DNA from: Gavia stellata
Lineage: Eukaryota; Chordata; Aves; Gaviiformes; Gaviidae
Assembly: GCF_030936135.1 (NCBI RefSeq)
Contig: NC_082603.1
Location: 12,120,880 to 12,184,879, forward strand
Direction: 5' to 3'
DNA: 64,000 nucleotides
The notes beneath the pieces are model-generated. The model did not search any database and was not told the DNA's origin. It saw nothing but the letters and a program-made list of their open reading frames with translations. Positions within the stretch are counted from its first letter, which is position 1. Each line of letters opens with the position of its first letter. The position numbers and the translations under genes were made by a program. Below are positions 47,601 to 61,925 of the stretch, one piece after another.

Positions 47601-50600
47601 GCAGCAGGGATTCCTTATTTGTATGCTTTTGCATGTTTTGTTTTTAAATTCAGAATATGTCTGTAGTTTCTCTTCCTAGCCCCTTGTTTCTGTATTATAT
47701 TTATCTAATAAATGTCTTTTCTGGTTTTATTTTTATTAACACCAATAAGTTTCTATTCCAGATGTATTTTGTGAACACCAACGAAGTAAAAGAAATGGCA
47801 TACATCTCATTTTGTCTTTTGCTGCATTTTTCAGAAACAGAAATATCCTTCATAAATAATTCTGTTTGCCTTTGATAGTTATATTGATTTTTTTTTTTAA
47901 AAGTGTATTGAGGTTTTTTGTTGCTACACCCTAGTAGTGGATATCATTATTTCATGATAAATGCATGTATTGCATCTTACCTTGTCACTTTAAGGTCTGT
48001 TTCGGTGATACAGAATATCAGAAATTACTTTATTAATAGGCGAAGGGTTTGTTATTTCCTGTCTTTGGATTTCTCTTCTGGCTCAAATCTGTCATTGTCT
48101 TCAGTGAATCTAAAACAAGGAGTATGTGACTTCTGTTTATGCATAGTGAACTGCTCCTCCCTCAAGAGGTATTTTTTCATATGGAATGAAGCTTTTTTAG
48201 GTCTTCCGAGAAATTACAAATGGTTTTGTCTCTTCCTCCCTGTTGCCCTCCGCCCCGTCTAACTTCCCATGTGATTCAAAAAGGGTATGTGGTTTGGGTT
48301 TGGGGTGCTTTGTTTTTTTTTTTCAAAAAAGGCAAAATCTGCTGCCTATGCATTGTGACATATTTACAAAAACTGTTTTCTAATGCTTTCTAGCTTGAGA
48401 AAATATCATGAAGATGCTTTAAACCTTTGCATTTGGAATTACAGAGGATAGAGTCATGATGAGGATTGAGCTCCTGATAGTGAGGTGGAGATGGATCATG
48501 AGGGACTTCAGAAATAATGAGCTTAATATTTAAATAGACAATGTATGGACAAACAGGGAAAAGAAAGAAGGACAGCTAGAGTTGAGATAGATGGATATAA
48601 TACCTAGGGAAGCAGGTACCTAGCCGCTTGTAGAGTTCCTTAATTATAAGTGCTTTTTATAGTATTGGATGACTGTAGGTCCTATAGAGTCAGTAAGTGC
48701 GGCTGGGAAGTGGCAAGAGAAGATTGCAATATCATTGCCTGATATGGGTAGATTTTTTTTTTTGTTGGTAGTTTTATTACTATCTTGTAAAAAAAAAAAA
48801 AAGTAATGTTGTTAGGCACTAGGCTTGTATTTTAAAGGGCAAATAAGTTTTGCTGAGGGTATATTTTGGTCTGTATTCTAAAGCAGAGCTGTCAGCTTTC
48901 TAGCCAAATTTAGGCTCCTGGTTTAAGCAAATTATAAACTATACCTCTCTTCCCCTTGATATTCTGAACTGGCAAATAAAAAGTGATATCTTATCCATTT
49001 TTACCATCCTTATGACATTTAAGAAAGTATGTGTTAATATTTCTTTCCCTTTTTGCACTCTATAATGTGTATCTTCTCCTTTCAAAGCTAGAAGGCAGCT
49101 AGCTCTTCTTCCAAAGCCCATAATAGAAGCACATGAACTGCAATAGAATATGTATGAGGAAGAAGATAATCTGTTATTATCTTGTGATGGCATGTTCTGT
49201 TTTTTCTCTCTCTCCTGCTCCACCCGTATTGGGCTGTTTACTTCACCCTCTGCTTCAAACCTTGCCTGTTTAGCCATTTATCCAGCTGAAGGCAAAGGGG
49301 ATAGGAACCTAGAATTGTATCACTGTTTTCCTACGCACTTTTTTTCCTTGAAGCAATTAAATAGGCTTTTCCATTTGGGCTCAGGAAAAGAATCACATGC
49401 TCTTTATCCCATAAATGCTGTTGGCTTAACTAAATTTACAACAATGGAGAGCGAAATTCTTACATGGGGAAAATAGAGCATCTTGCAGTGCGTATGTCTA
49501 GAAATGTGAAGTCTGAAACTAAGTTATTTTCCACTTCACTGGTGATTTAATTTAATTTGATCTAGTATCATGTTTAATTTATAACTATTACTTTTGTGGT
49601 AGACAATTATAAGTATAGTCTGCGTGTATTGTATTGTGTAAAGTATTTGAAAACACTCTTAGATTGTTTTGGAATGCTAATTTTGGGGTTAAAATCTTAG
49701 CATAAACTTGGCAGAATCTTGCATAGCTTTTTGTGGGTGCTAAGCCAGTTTATTTGAAAAGGAGGAAAGCCACAATTTTAAGGGAAGTCAGTAACAAATA
49801 GGCAAATAAGAATTCAATATCTTGTCAGAAGGAAATGGATATTTTTTCCTCTTTTTCATTCTTTTAATTCCAGTAAAACATGCATGTGTTTATGCGTAAC
49901 TGCTGGATTGTCATCATTCTGTGATGCATGACCTTTGAAATAGATAGTATAGTAATCAAATTTCTCTTGCATATATGAAACCTAGAAGGCTGCAGAGTGG
50001 AAGTTTCCCTTTTCATCTCAAATTATTCTGTCCTAAAATAATAATGTTCCATTTCCATTTTATTATTGTAAGAGACAGGCGTTTGTGTTTAAATGGATGT
50101 TGTTCTGCCTTTATATGTCCAACCTATATAATGTTATGCTGAAGGAAATGAGAATGTTTGGGCATGTATTTGGAGAAGCCAAGAAATTTTGAAGTAATGA
50201 TGCTGTAAACAGCAGGCTGGCCTTCTGGTATGGCCTTTGCAGCGTGGAACTCTTAGAATTTTTCTTAAGTTTCTATTTATAGTTCAAATGTTACCTTTGC
50301 ATGCGATTTTCCCCAGTGTTTTATATCATGATGACTGGTAAAGACTCTGGCCTTCCCTTGAGTATGCTTTCTTTAAAATAATTTTGAGTTCATACGTATA
50401 AAAAAAACCCCTAATACTAATCTATCCTTTCTGATACTGACTAATGCTTTTTTTTTTTGGTCTCCGTAGAAAATGTTCCAGAAGAACTACGAGAACCATT
50501 TTACACAGACCAGTATGACCAGGAGCACATTAAACCACCTGTTGTTAACTTGCTGCTGTCTGCAGAACTCTACTGTCGTGCTGGGAGCCTTATTCTCAAG

Positions 50601-50729
50601 AGTGATGCTGCAAAACCACTTCTAGGTCATGATGCTGTTATACAAGCCCTGGCACAAAAAGGCCTTTATGTCACTGACCAAGAAAAGTTGGTGACTGAAC
50701 GAGATCTTCACAAAAAACCAATTCAGATG
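38544..50729 (+). CDS. CAMSAP2: CAMSAP2, calmodulin-regulated spectrin-associated protein 2 (first two coding exons; continues past the right edge)
   Basis: CAMSAP2 binds and stabilises non-centrosomal microtubule minus ends. The two exons (38544-38682 and 50470-50729) join across a split Glu codon (G|AA) and give 133 residues in phase 0. The protein starts MGDAADAKEMRKTFIVPAI, then contains DHYDFSRAKIACNLAWLVAK, DQYDQEHIKPPVVNLLLS and ends DLHKKPIQM. This is nearly identical to mammalian CAMSAP2 as I recall it and distinct from CAMSAP1/3. It is the conserved N-terminal segment before the CH domain; the CH domain, coiled coils and microtubule-binding CKK domain lie outside the window. The start has strong context (A at -3, G at +4). 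No further family exon was found from 50730 to 64000. Confidence 0.95.
39301..39365. repeat. Short direct duplication, 20-base copies 45 bases apart
   Basis: TGGGCCTTGAGGAATACCAG occurs exactly at 39301-39320 and 39346-39365. Confidence 0.85.
41630..42500 (-). mobile_element. Ancient CR1/L3-like LINE fragment (minus orientation)
   Basis: The segment from about 41690 (ATACATCATTGCTGACAGATG, then GTTTAGCCTGTTTTTTGAAA and a TCATTAGAGAAATTCC block) follows the antisense 3' region of old CR1/L3-type elements. Further on come AAACCCATTACTTGTCCTTG and a block on surviving TTGATGAAACAGATGTTTTT. It is strongly diverged with no coding capacity. Boundaries are approximate. Confidence 0.55.
46640..47040 (-). 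mobile_element. CR1 LINE fragment (minus orientation)
   Basis: Antisense CR1 blocks in order: CTGGAGATCATATAGTTGAACC, CAGGCAACCTGTGCCTGTGC, GCTGTGAAGAATTTTTATAC, TTGTGGCAGCTCGTGACCAC and the CTCATCCATATTTCAGGTGC region. Moderately diverged, in CAMSAP2 intron 1. Confidence 0.7.
50470..50729 (+). CDS. CAMSAP2: CAMSAP2 coding exon 2
   Basis: 260 bases from acceptor CTCCGTAG (AG at 50468-50469), preceded by a T-rich tract, to donor ATG|GTGAGT. It encodes ENVPEELREPFYTDQYDQ through KKPIQM. Long open frame, no substitutions that look damaging. Confidence 0.95.
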
Positions 50730-53700
50730 GTGAGTGTTTAAAGCTTGTATGTTATGTTCTTGGTATTCTTCTGTGTACTCCCAATAACTACATATCTATC
50801 TTTTAACATGCATCATTATGTTGAAGAATTTTTCTCAAGAGTTAAACATGATTCATTACTGGGAGGCTTATGATTGTTTTGGTTTGTTTTTTCTGTCTCC
50901 TCATAGCTGTCAGTGCAGGTGCATTTCCTCAGTGCTGCATTTCCAGCATTTCCTAGTGCTGGAAAACATGTATCATTCTACTTAGTTCAAGCGTTAAATT
51001 TTTAAATATAGTAGTGACAATACGATCACTTTGATTTCAGTTTTACAGCACTGACTGACAGTGATATTTCTGTGTTGGAAAAGCGGTTTGAAAATAGTTT
51101 GGGGGTTTTTCCCTCCTTACAGAAATCTTCGGTTAAAAGGTGAAAAAAAAAAGGTTTTGATGACATAAGCAATTCAACCTAACAACATTCAATAATCACC
51201 AGTTACATACTAAGTCAATGTAAAACACACAACAATGGTATATTCTTTCATGGAGACTTTTAATAATATGTCTTTGCTTTATACAACTGCTAATTAAAAC
51301 ATTAGTTCAACAGATGAATGATTCTATTACTAAGCTCTTAAGTCGTGGATTTTCTTCCTTAATTGGACCTGAGTTAAAAAAAAAAAAATTGGCTGTAAAA
51401 AGGATGGCTACATATGGCCAATCCTTCCTCTAGGTTGTTTCTAAAATGACAGTATGCTAGAATAAGATTCAACTATATTTAAAGTATTTAAAATTATTTT
51501 TATGTTTTTATTGTTTAATATTTGACATAGAAAACAAATTAAGTAAACATAAAGTATGAGACTACAAAGGTTGAGCTGACAACTTCTGTTCTAATGCAGA
51601 AATTAAGCTTGCTCATTTGAAATCGTGAGCAAATTTTATTGTGATAACAATGGAACTAATGTTCCTACTATACTTGGAGGTATTTATGGCACAGTCTGGT
51701 CTTTTCGGATTAGAGTACATTGGACATAAGGAATAAAATGTCTAATAGAGAAAGGACTTATATGAATTTTATGTCATCCATTAGCTGAATCTAGACTTTG
51801 CAGTCTAGTTTTCCCAGGGTCTTTGTTTTAATCTACCCTCTGGAGTTGGTTGACTGCTGTATTTAAGTCCTTTGATTGTTTTACGGTCAGTGACCTGTAG
51901 CTGCTGCTAGAATGGAGGTATGTGAAAATGAATACAGCTATATTTTTATTTTCAGCTTATTAGCAACTTGTGTTTACTAACATGTAAGAAGACTAACAAG
52001 TACTTGGCAGAATCTGACTAGAGAGTCTCTCCTGTTCTATCAGCTGATATCAACTGATAAGTTGTAGAGGCTTTACAGGTGCAACATCAAAGCTACTAAT
52101 GAGTAATTAATGATTTATTCCATACAGTATTGCCAAGAAGTATTAGGCCTCTTAGTTTGCACAAATGTTGTTTAGAAGTGGTAGTAGTCAGTTACTGTGA
52201 TATAAAGACTAAATTCTTTACATCTACTTTGTTTTTATTTTTTATTTGAAAATTCTTTTCCTGCTCATAGAATGCTTAAGATCTGAAGATACAAATATTT
52301 CAACAGCAGCAATAAAACTAGTCAAGACACTTTTTCCTTATGATTAAGCTGTGAACAGTGAATGCAGATAACATGAAATTTTGCCAGTCTCTCTTTTTGA
52401 TCTTGATATCCTTTTTAAAAAGGAGAGCTCAGCAAAGAGCAAGTGGCATTTTAATAAAAGAAGCTGTGGATAGTAAATAAAAGGCATACTGAAGTAATAC
52501 AAAATTTGCAGGACATTTGCAACAGTCGTGGGTAGTTTACGAGTAAGCGTTTATAATGTTCATAGAAGTCAAAGCATTTAAGAGGTTAAGAAACAAACTT
52601 CCTGACTGTTCATGTTTTTACAGAACTTAATTCCGTTCTTGTCTTTGAAGGAAGATAAGGTTACTGACTTGCATTTATGAACCTGTGGTTCTTCCCATTT
52701 CATTTTTTTCATTTGATCCCTTTCTAGAGTAGTTGTAAGAGGCATCTCTTTTCAGAGTTGTCAGTTGAGAAAATGTGTCAGTGTTCTCTAGTTTGCTTTG
52801 CTGATCTTTAATTCAGTAATTAATGTTGCTTAAAAGGCATTTCAATAGCAACTTTGTATTTCCCCTGTGCTTGAGTGGGTGTTTGTGTCTGTCTGTCTTG
52901 TGTTGTTTAGGTATAGTCCAGCAAGTAGTTATTCAAGCATCAGTGTCTTAACAATTGACATCCCCAGATTTCTACTCTGCCCAGCTCACTTGTCCCCACT
53001 CCAGTACCAGCAACAGATGAGTGTACTGATGCCGTTGAGTTAGTTCACAAGCAGCTGTGACAATGAGAGGAAACACCGGAATGGAAACACAACTGGCTTG
53101 TGTGGAAGGGTAGCCATGTCTAAAACAATTGCTACCAAAGAAATGGCTGTGAAACTGTAGTCTCAATACTAATATTCTGAGCCCAAGAGTTTTAATTTGT
53201 CATGCTGTGCTCATATCCCTGTGCAATTTCCTAGCAGCAATGCTACATTTTAATTGGGAAGTCTCAACCTTTGTCCTTATTACACAATTAGCAAAGCTGG
53301 CAGACAATTTCAAATCTGGCTGTTGCAGTATTGACAGAGTCTTAAAATTATCCCCTCGATGTCTTCCAGTACCTTTTCCTAGTGTTCTGTCACAGTTTCT
53401 ACAAGTCTTACAAAGCAAGATGTATATCCTGGTTTAGAGCATGGAATGATTTTTCTTTTTCGATTATGCAGAACAGAAAGTTTACATATGTAATTAACTC
53501 ATATATTTCTCTGGTAGACCAGAGTGTGTTAAACCTATGTTCAATCTAATTTTTAGTAATTTGATAGAAAATGGCATGGTAGTCCTTCTCTTTGCTAGCC
53601 TGTCTTCTCCATAAATAGGGGAAAGTGTTGGTGTTTGTTAGAGGACATTTATTGTTATCTGCTCAGATGTACTGCGTTTCTGTATCTGAAAAAGGGTGAG

Positions 53701-54089
53701 TTATTTTATAAAATGAAACTACAGAAAGAGATTTGAGTATGGAATGTTTTAATTTTACTTATGCTTTATAATGTGTGTAGCTGCAGTCAACAGACTTGGA
53801 ATTCTTTGTATGTTTGTAGCAGTGATGACTGGGATGGTTAATTGTTGGTTGACTTGACATGTCACTACTTACTAAACAGACATGTCAAATTTTGGCCTTC
53901 TCTGTTTCTTACATAGCTATAACTGAACCTTTTTCTAGGAAGCACCTTATATATTAAAGTCTTTGAAAAGTCTAGGAAATGGATGTGTTTCTTTATGTAC
54001 TGGGGTCAGAATAGATGATAGTTTCCTTGCTAGTCATGACTGCCTTGGCTGCAATTAGTATCTAATTTGAGAAGCTGCAAATTCTTCTG

Positions 54090-54136
54090 TTTGTGTGTGT
54101 ATATCTGTATAGACATACATGTGTGTATGTATATAT
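54090..54136. repeat. TG/TA microsatellite
   Basis: Interrupted TGTGTGTGTATATC and CATGTGTGTATGTATATATA runs in CAMSAP2 intron 2. Confidence 0.7.
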
Positions 54137-57100
54137 AAAAATTAATTTCCTCCAGTGGAATGGGATTAGGAAAGAAGCACTTAGGAAATGAACACACAGT
54201 AATAGGAGCAAAAGCTGCTGTTAAAGCCTCCCCTCTGTAGGGGTAGGGAAGTCCGTGTGGAGTCTGGTTTGTTTTAGTCTTTCTTATAAGACAGGTAGAC
54301 AAAAGAAACATATTTGTTTTTCTGATAAAATTGAGAGCTAGGTTATTCTTTAGGCTTGTTCTGATTTAAAAACTTTTAATTGAAACTGTCTGTTCCTGAG
54401 AGATTACATCTTGTGGTAACACTATAGAAGTATTCAGTGGTACCTCTATTTCTGTTCTCCATGTATTGCAAGCTATAAAAACTGAATTCTGTGTTTATTT
54501 TCATTAAACCTTCTTATTTGATAGGATCATCCTGTTGCCTTTATTTTTGGTAGGGGAGCAAAAGAACCAAATAGCACGTTATTACTCTCCAGGTTGAAAT
54601 TCATATGGTCTTGGCTCTGCTATGATAGACTTCAAACATTGCAGAAATAGTCTAGAGCTGGGAATAGAAACAGTGTTGAACCAAGAAACAGTATATTCTT
54701 CTTCTGAAAATTATACTTCAGGTCATGACTACAAAAGTAATTACCTGATGCTTAAAAGGTTTATGAAAGCGAAGTTGCAAAATATGAGCAAAGCTACTTA
54801 TTTTAGTTGGCAAGTTCTAATTGCATTTAAAAAAATATCTGTCTTAAGCACGCACTTCCACATGGAAATCATATGTGAGATTTTGACAGGCTATAGAAAT
54901 CAGAAATAGCTTAAGAATTCAACATGGTTATGATAATTATGCAATAATTTTGTTTTAATGCTTCCAGATATAATATACATAGGTCACTGTTCAAGTCAAG
55001 ATTAACTTTTATATTTCCATGTTGATTTATCTCTTCTAAATTTCGCATTTCTTTCATGAGCCAAGCTGACTTACACTTTCAAATGTCAGGTACCCAAGAG
55101 GAAGTCAATTTGTATTTTTTCGTATTTTTTCTCACATACATATTTGATCTCTTTATGTTTGAAAAAACATATCTGTTCTTACAGGACGAAACAGAAGAGA
55201 CTTTTAGACAAGCTTCTGCATTATGCCAATAATTTTATATCAACTGAATAATGTATTTGTCAAGCCCAATCCTTTTATGGTAATTCTGATATTTAATCAG
55301 GCTGGCCATTTTGTATTCATATGCTGGTGATCTCTTTCAATTTGCCTCAAGTGGAAGGAAGAATAAACAGATTCAATGGGGAATTAAGAAATGCTTTCCC
55401 TCCCCCAAGTCCCTGCAATGCACTTCTGCCATTTGGGGAAAGGAATAAAGAATCGGCATCTTACTTCTCTGCTGCCTGATACTCTGCAGGGAAACTGGAG
55501 TTGCATAATTACCCAACCTGCGAACTTCTGTACTGCCCATTCTCTGTCCCTAACGTGGCAGGGCCAAGACCAACTAAATTGCAAGCTTGAGGGGTAGTAA
55601 CGTCAAATCTGAAATACGTGTTTAAAACCAGTGTGTGTTGGGGGGTGTACAGATACAGTAATGTTACAGTTACCAGATTTATGCCAAAAATGTATTTTCC
55701 TGCCCTTATTTTTGTATATTGACAGAGCATTTTCATGTGACTTACAAAAAAAGTTACTATCTTGCAAGGTTTTGGCGGGGGGCGAGGGGAGCAGTTTTAT
55801 ATATTTAGTTCTTAAATAAAATTTAGCTACTAGAAAAAGGTGAGTGAATACTCTGTTTACAAATACTAACTCCAGGAAAATATGCTGTACTTCCAAATGT
55901 TTCTTTGTATCGTCTTCTCAATATGGGAAAATATAAAAACCGTACTAAGCATAATGCAATCAAAATATAACTTGTGTAAATTTGAACTATAATTTGGAAA
56001 AATACTGTTGCAGCAAAATGTCAACCAGCTGAGCAGCTACCTTAAACTTACACCCATGTATAATTATTTTTGGAAAGTACTATCATTAATCAAGAAACAC
56101 TTAAATCCTCCATACACTTCCACAACTGTCAGCCAAGATGCAAAGGGAATGAGAGGCTCCAGCAATAAGTCCATTAATAGCTGGTAGGATTAATAATTGT
56201 TACCTTCCTAATTCTGAGATGTAATCTGTGTGTATGGGGTTTTAATATAAAAAGTAGTGTGCTATCATCCAAATTGTTTATCCGTTTAGCTGAAGATTAC
56301 CTTCTTCCTTGAAGATGTCTTCTGTGAGGAAGTTTGGCAATAATTCTCTCTGTGGCAGTTTGTGAATCTGGGCTATAACTGAGGTATAATTAGGTATGCC
56401 TGTACTAGCTTTTTAGTAGTGATCAGGAGTGTGCTTTTGAGGCAAATCTCTGTATTTCTCCCAGTTACTGCCCTTCTGGTTTGTGTTGCAGAGTCATCTC
56501 AGGAGCATGAAGTCAATTTCTTTCAGCAGCTAAACTGGAAGATGGGCTCTAGGATTGCACCTACAGTAGCCCACCTGCCAAGGGTTTCTCATTTCACAGG
56601 ACTACAGTAGAGCTGATTGAAGTGAATGCCCTGAGAAGGGAGTAGAGGCAATTCCTGGGACCTTTGCACCAGTTTTGCTTTTCTGTTGCAGTACTAATTG
56701 CTACCTTAGTCATAGCCAGCGAAACTTACATGGAAGGAAGGGGGTTTGATAGTGCTGGTTTTGTACCCACAGCCAGAATCTGCATCTCTTGATAAGATAG
56801 CAGACAGTAAGTGGTTAACTCATCCTGCAATCCAGATTTTTGGCCGCTCTGGCAGTCTGTATTCATTTGAAATGACAGTCCCTCTCGTCAGAGGAGTATT
56901 TATCTTTGATGAAGGACTCCAGCAGCTCACCCAGTTAGCTTGCAGCTACATGCTGCAGCCTCTGCATTTTCATGTTGTAGAATTCCTTTAACTCTGCAAG
57001 GCAACAAAAAGTATACTAAATACTTCATAGAACAAAGAAGTAAGATGTGGCTTCTGCCCTGAGGAATTTTTTTCTGGTTTTAAGCATGATGTAACAAGTT

Positions 57101-60100
57101 TCCATTCTTGTGCTACTGTGAATTACTTGTTAGATGAGGACATGTAAAAAGAATTTGCAGTTACTTGACTTGAGCCCATAGATGCCATAATTTCTTAGTA
57201 AAAACACCAGATTCTGATATTAACTGCCTTGTGATATTTAAGCATCTTTCTTAGTAGAATGTTTCACACAAGATTAAAATAATAAGCAAATATAGTGGTG
57301 AAACAGAACCTAAGTTTAGTCTAATGTGCCTCATAGAACTGGTCAGCTGTGGCTTTGGGCTGGGATAATATAATCTTTAGATGTTCCATACTTTTTGCTC
57401 GATTTCTGCTGTAGACACTGGGTTTCAGACTCATTTTTTTTCACACACATTCCTTGTAAGGTTCTCATTTGCTTGAAAACAGTGATCCAGTATTTTTGCT
57501 GGTCTTGTGTCAGATGTACTATCTCACTTCAGTCAGCATTGCACAAACATCTGTTTGACATAGTAAAGCAATGTGGATACCAAGCTTCCTCAAGCACAAG
57601 GTTGCCAGTTCGTGCTCTGGTCACAGTAACTACTATAACTCTTCATAAAGTTTATTCTGCTCTTACCATTTTAACTTATAACTTAGTCCTGTTAGCTTTT
57701 TTTCATGCAGCTTATGTTGACTCATAACCTGGGGATTTTGTTTTGCCTGCTGCTTGTTTTTAATTATGTTTGTCTTGTATGTAGAAAATGCTTTTGTCTG
57801 TGTCATGTAAATAGCAGCAGTGACTTGGGATGTGTTCTACAGTATGTTTGTCTAGTATGTTTTGCATGTGCAAAACAAATGAAGGTTATCAGTGTGAGTC
57901 ATACTAGGGTTTGTTTTATTTCTGTGATTTTCTGAGACTGAAGAGTGTATTTAATGTAGACCTGCTCCTTTTCTGAAAAAGAACTCTATGACTGATTATT
58001 TGCTACTAATGCCATTCTTTTGCACTGTAAATGATTAGCTTGGCTGCAGTCAAATTGAGTCACTTCTGTGTTTCTCCGAGCCAATTGAAAGAAACTGCAG
58101 ATGAAATAAAATTGTTCTGTGCTTACTGTTATTCATCTGCATCTTAGCCTGCGAATGGCTGAAAAGAAAAATGGCAGTAAAGGACCATTATTTATTAGAA
58201 AGATCTCTTGTGGGAGAAAATAGACATTTATTCTTAGAGCATCAGTTTTGAAATCTGTTTAACAAGGACTGTCTGGAAATAAAGGTAGGAATTAACTCCA
58301 ACAGATAATGTAGCTAACTGTATCAGAAATTTGTGGAAGACTTAAGTAACCACAAAGTCCTCTGCAACATCCTTTGGGTTTTCATGGAATGCTGTCTGCT
58401 CAACTTGTGCACCAAGTGTGGCAGGTAGCAGAGCTACTGACACCAAAGTTATGTCTGTAAAGAATACAAGGTAGGAATTCTTTACTGGTTGTTTCCAGCA
58501 ACTCTGCTGCTAAAAACTGATCCCATCCCCTTGCTTTCATGTTTGCAACTCTCCCCACAAAAGAAAACTGAAAGCCTTCTATATTTCTCTAGCTTTAATT
58601 TTCATTTTTGTGAAATTTTTTTATTCTTGCATCCCTAATTTCAGTACAAAAATCTACGTAGTATTTTGGTCTTATTCAGGGTTCCAGCAATGTAGCTGGC
58701 ATTTCAAATTTGTATCACTAAGAATCCTTGCATGGAAAATAACAAAATCCGATTGTTCTTTTTAACAACTCTTTTAGGATTCATTTCAGTTGTGCAGAGC
58801 TATTGAATAGACTGTGCTGTTTGTATTGCATTGAAAGCATGTTCTCAGAACTGCCGTGAAATCCCTGATCTATACAGGACTGGCCTTACATTTGCCTTTG
58901 CCAGACGAATGTAGCAGGCAATGTTCAGAAATAGCAGCACATTATCTTGTGTTTATTTTAATGTGAAATTGTGGCAATCACATTTAATCTTTTACTAAAA
59001 TGAGGAGAAAATATTGCAGAACATCTTCCAATTGAGATACATGATTACTAAATAAACCAAACTGCTGCTGTTGGAATGATGACAGGAAATAAAGTGAACG
59101 TCTACCTCAAGCGAAGATAGTAGTACCTCCTGAAGTCCAGCCTCATGCCTTTCACGAGAAAATAAAGCAGTGCATCATTATTGAATGTTGTCTGTCTTGT
59201 TCACCTCCTTGCTAATTAGGAAACATCAAGTGCTGTGAGGGCTGAAATAATAGTTGGTATTCTTCTACCTTGAGCAAACTAAAGTTTTGAACCAAAGAGC
59301 TTCTGATTGTATTCTTAGCTAGTGTTCCTTCTTATGCTGCTGTTAACCTGGGGGTGAGTGTTTAATTAAAAAAAAAAAACCAAAACAAAACAGAAACACA
59401 CCACAACTGAAAAACAGCCCAACAAGGTAAAACATTTAAAAGGAGGTATAAATTATGGAAAAAAAGATGGTGTGAATTAAAGTCTGTGAAGAATGCCAGA
59501 TACCAGGTAGAAAATGGTTTCTAAACAGGTCAGGAAGTATTTTCATTAGCCTTGAAAGAAATACTGTTTTGTTAAACACAGTTTAAGAACACTTTCTTCG
59601 TGTTTCAATGGCAGTGTTAAATAGTGTGGTTCAGCTTTTGGCTGTTGGTTTGCTGCTGTAAGCTTTCTTTGTATCTCTTTAAATTTGTGAAAAGGTTATT
59701 TAAATAAATGTTTAGGAATGGTCTTACTTCTGCTAGGTTAAGTATATTTCAGAGTATAGTAAGTAAGTTTAAAAAAAGAAGAATCTATGAATTATTTTGC
59801 AGACTACCTAGAAGGTATTTCTTCATCAGTTAGTTTATTTAAATTATGCTAAGAGAAATCTTTCTTAATACCCTTCTGCTGGATAGGGGAAAGCTAAAAA
59901 TCTTGCATGGTTGTAGCAGGCAGTGACTTGGTTAAGAGCACTGCTTTCTTCCTATTATGGAAAATAGTGAGCCGCTTTTAGCAGGAGGTGTGGGTCTGTC
60001 ATGTAAACATAAGGAGAGCTTCACTACCAGCTCTGTGTAGTGCATACACACAGCAACAAGGGGACAAAACCACACTGATGGTTGAAGGAATACAGTTTGT

Positions 60101-61739
60101 ACTCCCTACAATGCAGCAGCTGCTACAATATAGTACAAAAGAACACTGCTAATCTGCATTTGTTAATCTGCACAGATAAACCTGGCAGTCTGCCCACATT
60201 TATCAGCAAAGCGCACACTCTGTCATCACAGTAGATGTATCATAACATAAAATCTTACAAACTTTGTGGAATTTAACAATGTTATGTGATTACTTTTTTC
60301 CTGAAGTTGAATGAACAAAATGTTGTAAGGTCTCTGTAGTATGTTTAATCTTTTTGTTTGACTCTTAGGGAAATGCAGTAAATAGCAGTGCATTTCAGTC
60401 ACTTATATGAACTGGTGGGTTTTCTATGAACTATTAGGTTTATATGAACTAGTAGGAAATTTTACTACCTTGCAGAAATATACCTCTGAATTACCCAAAG
60501 CAAAATCCAATAGAATTGGTCCTATGTAAATAAAACAATTTAAGACTTGTATTAAAACATTATTTGGTAACTTGTTAAGCTATTTAAATTATAAATTGAC
60601 TGTAATAGTGCTCTTGAACAAATTGACAGTCTACTGTAAATGTGGAAGATTTTCAGCTTTCCCCCATCCGTCAGAAGGTCATTAGGAAGGGTATCTCCCA
60701 GTATCATATATTTCTTTGTCTTCCCAAACCATGAATCTAAGACCAGTGGATAAATACCAAAGTCTACATCAGAAAGAGGTTCTACAACTTAATAATTGTT
60801 AGAAGGTTGGAAAAAGCTATCTTTATCACAATTTATATAATCATCTAGGAGTAGCTAGAAATGAAGTCAGTCAGTTGTCAAGACTGATGCCATCTCTCAA
60901 AAGTTGAAATGGCAAGAGTTCTTATAAGCTTTAAGTTGGATGTTTAGAACACAATTTAGAACACCTAGCAGTCAGTATTTATGAAATAAGTATATACAAT
61001 GTGAAGTGTGTATTGAAATTTTTTTAACTGTTTTGTTGAATAAAGAAGTGGCAGGTTAAAAATTACGAGCTTTAAAAGAAGAAAAATAGCAAGAAAAGCA
61101 GAGTGAATATGTAGATATTGGGTAAGCATGTAATGGTGGATCAGATTAACTTTACATGACATTATTAAATGTATACAGTATGTAAGATGAAATCTCATTA
61201 TAAAAGGACACCTGTTTCTTCAATAAGAAATTGAGGTTTCTGTTTATATTATTAAAGGATACTAATATATTTTGAAGTAAATTGCACAGTGGCATTTGGG
61301 CAACAAACCTACTGCAGTAGCTACCACTTAAGTGCTGTCGAAAACAACTAGAAAATGCAATCTGTATTATCAACAGCATTTGTTGATAGGTTTAGTTACA
61401 GAAGTTGTACCACCTTACCCCCTTTTTACAGACACTGGCCTGCTGACCTACAATTCATAAATTAATCTCTGAGGTTTGGGGGCAATGGGGGCTTTCTTTT
61501 GCCATATCAGGAGTAAGAAGAACCCTACCATCAGCGAGTCTCCTTTTTCTTAAATTTCTTTCTTAAATCTTTCCTGTAGTATCAGCCCCTTTTTTTGTGC
61601 TGTGTCTGCTATGAACCTGAAAAACAGTTTATTCCTTTTTTGAAGGAGACTTTTATGTGTGGGCAGGTAATGTCTCTCTCGCACTTTGTTTTCCAAACCT
61701 TACCTTCATTCCAAATGTCCTCCATTTGGTGCCAGTCTT

Positions 61740-61925
61740 TCTTGACAGGTTGTGCTGAAAACTAGACCCACAATTCGAACTGGGACCTTGTCAAGGCTTG
61801 TAGGGCACAACAGGTACTGGTGCATTTTTTTGCAAACTAGAGTCTGCAGTTGACACAGACCTGTATGTCAGCTGCCTCTTTTGTGGCAGCATGATGTTCA
61901 TTGTATGCTCACCTTCAGGGGGTTA
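61740..61925 (-). mobile_element. Old CR1 fragment (minus orientation)
   Basis: CTGAAAACTAGACCCACAAT, and further on GCTGCCTCTTTTGTGGCAGC with ATTGTATGCTCACCTTCAGG, match in order the antisense CR1 segment that reads CAAAACTGGACACA and GGCCTTCTTGGCCAC in younger copies. Diverged; limits approximate. Confidence 0.5.

Larger units (their letters stand above)
38683..50469 (+). other. CAMSAP2 intron 1
   Basis: 11.8 kb intron. It contains a 20-base sequence duplicated 45 bases apart (39301 and 39346), an ancient CR1/L3-like LINE (about 41630-42500), a second CR1 fragment (46640-47040), and T/A homopolymers (for example 44152-44170). No nested gene is recognisable. Confidence 0.6.
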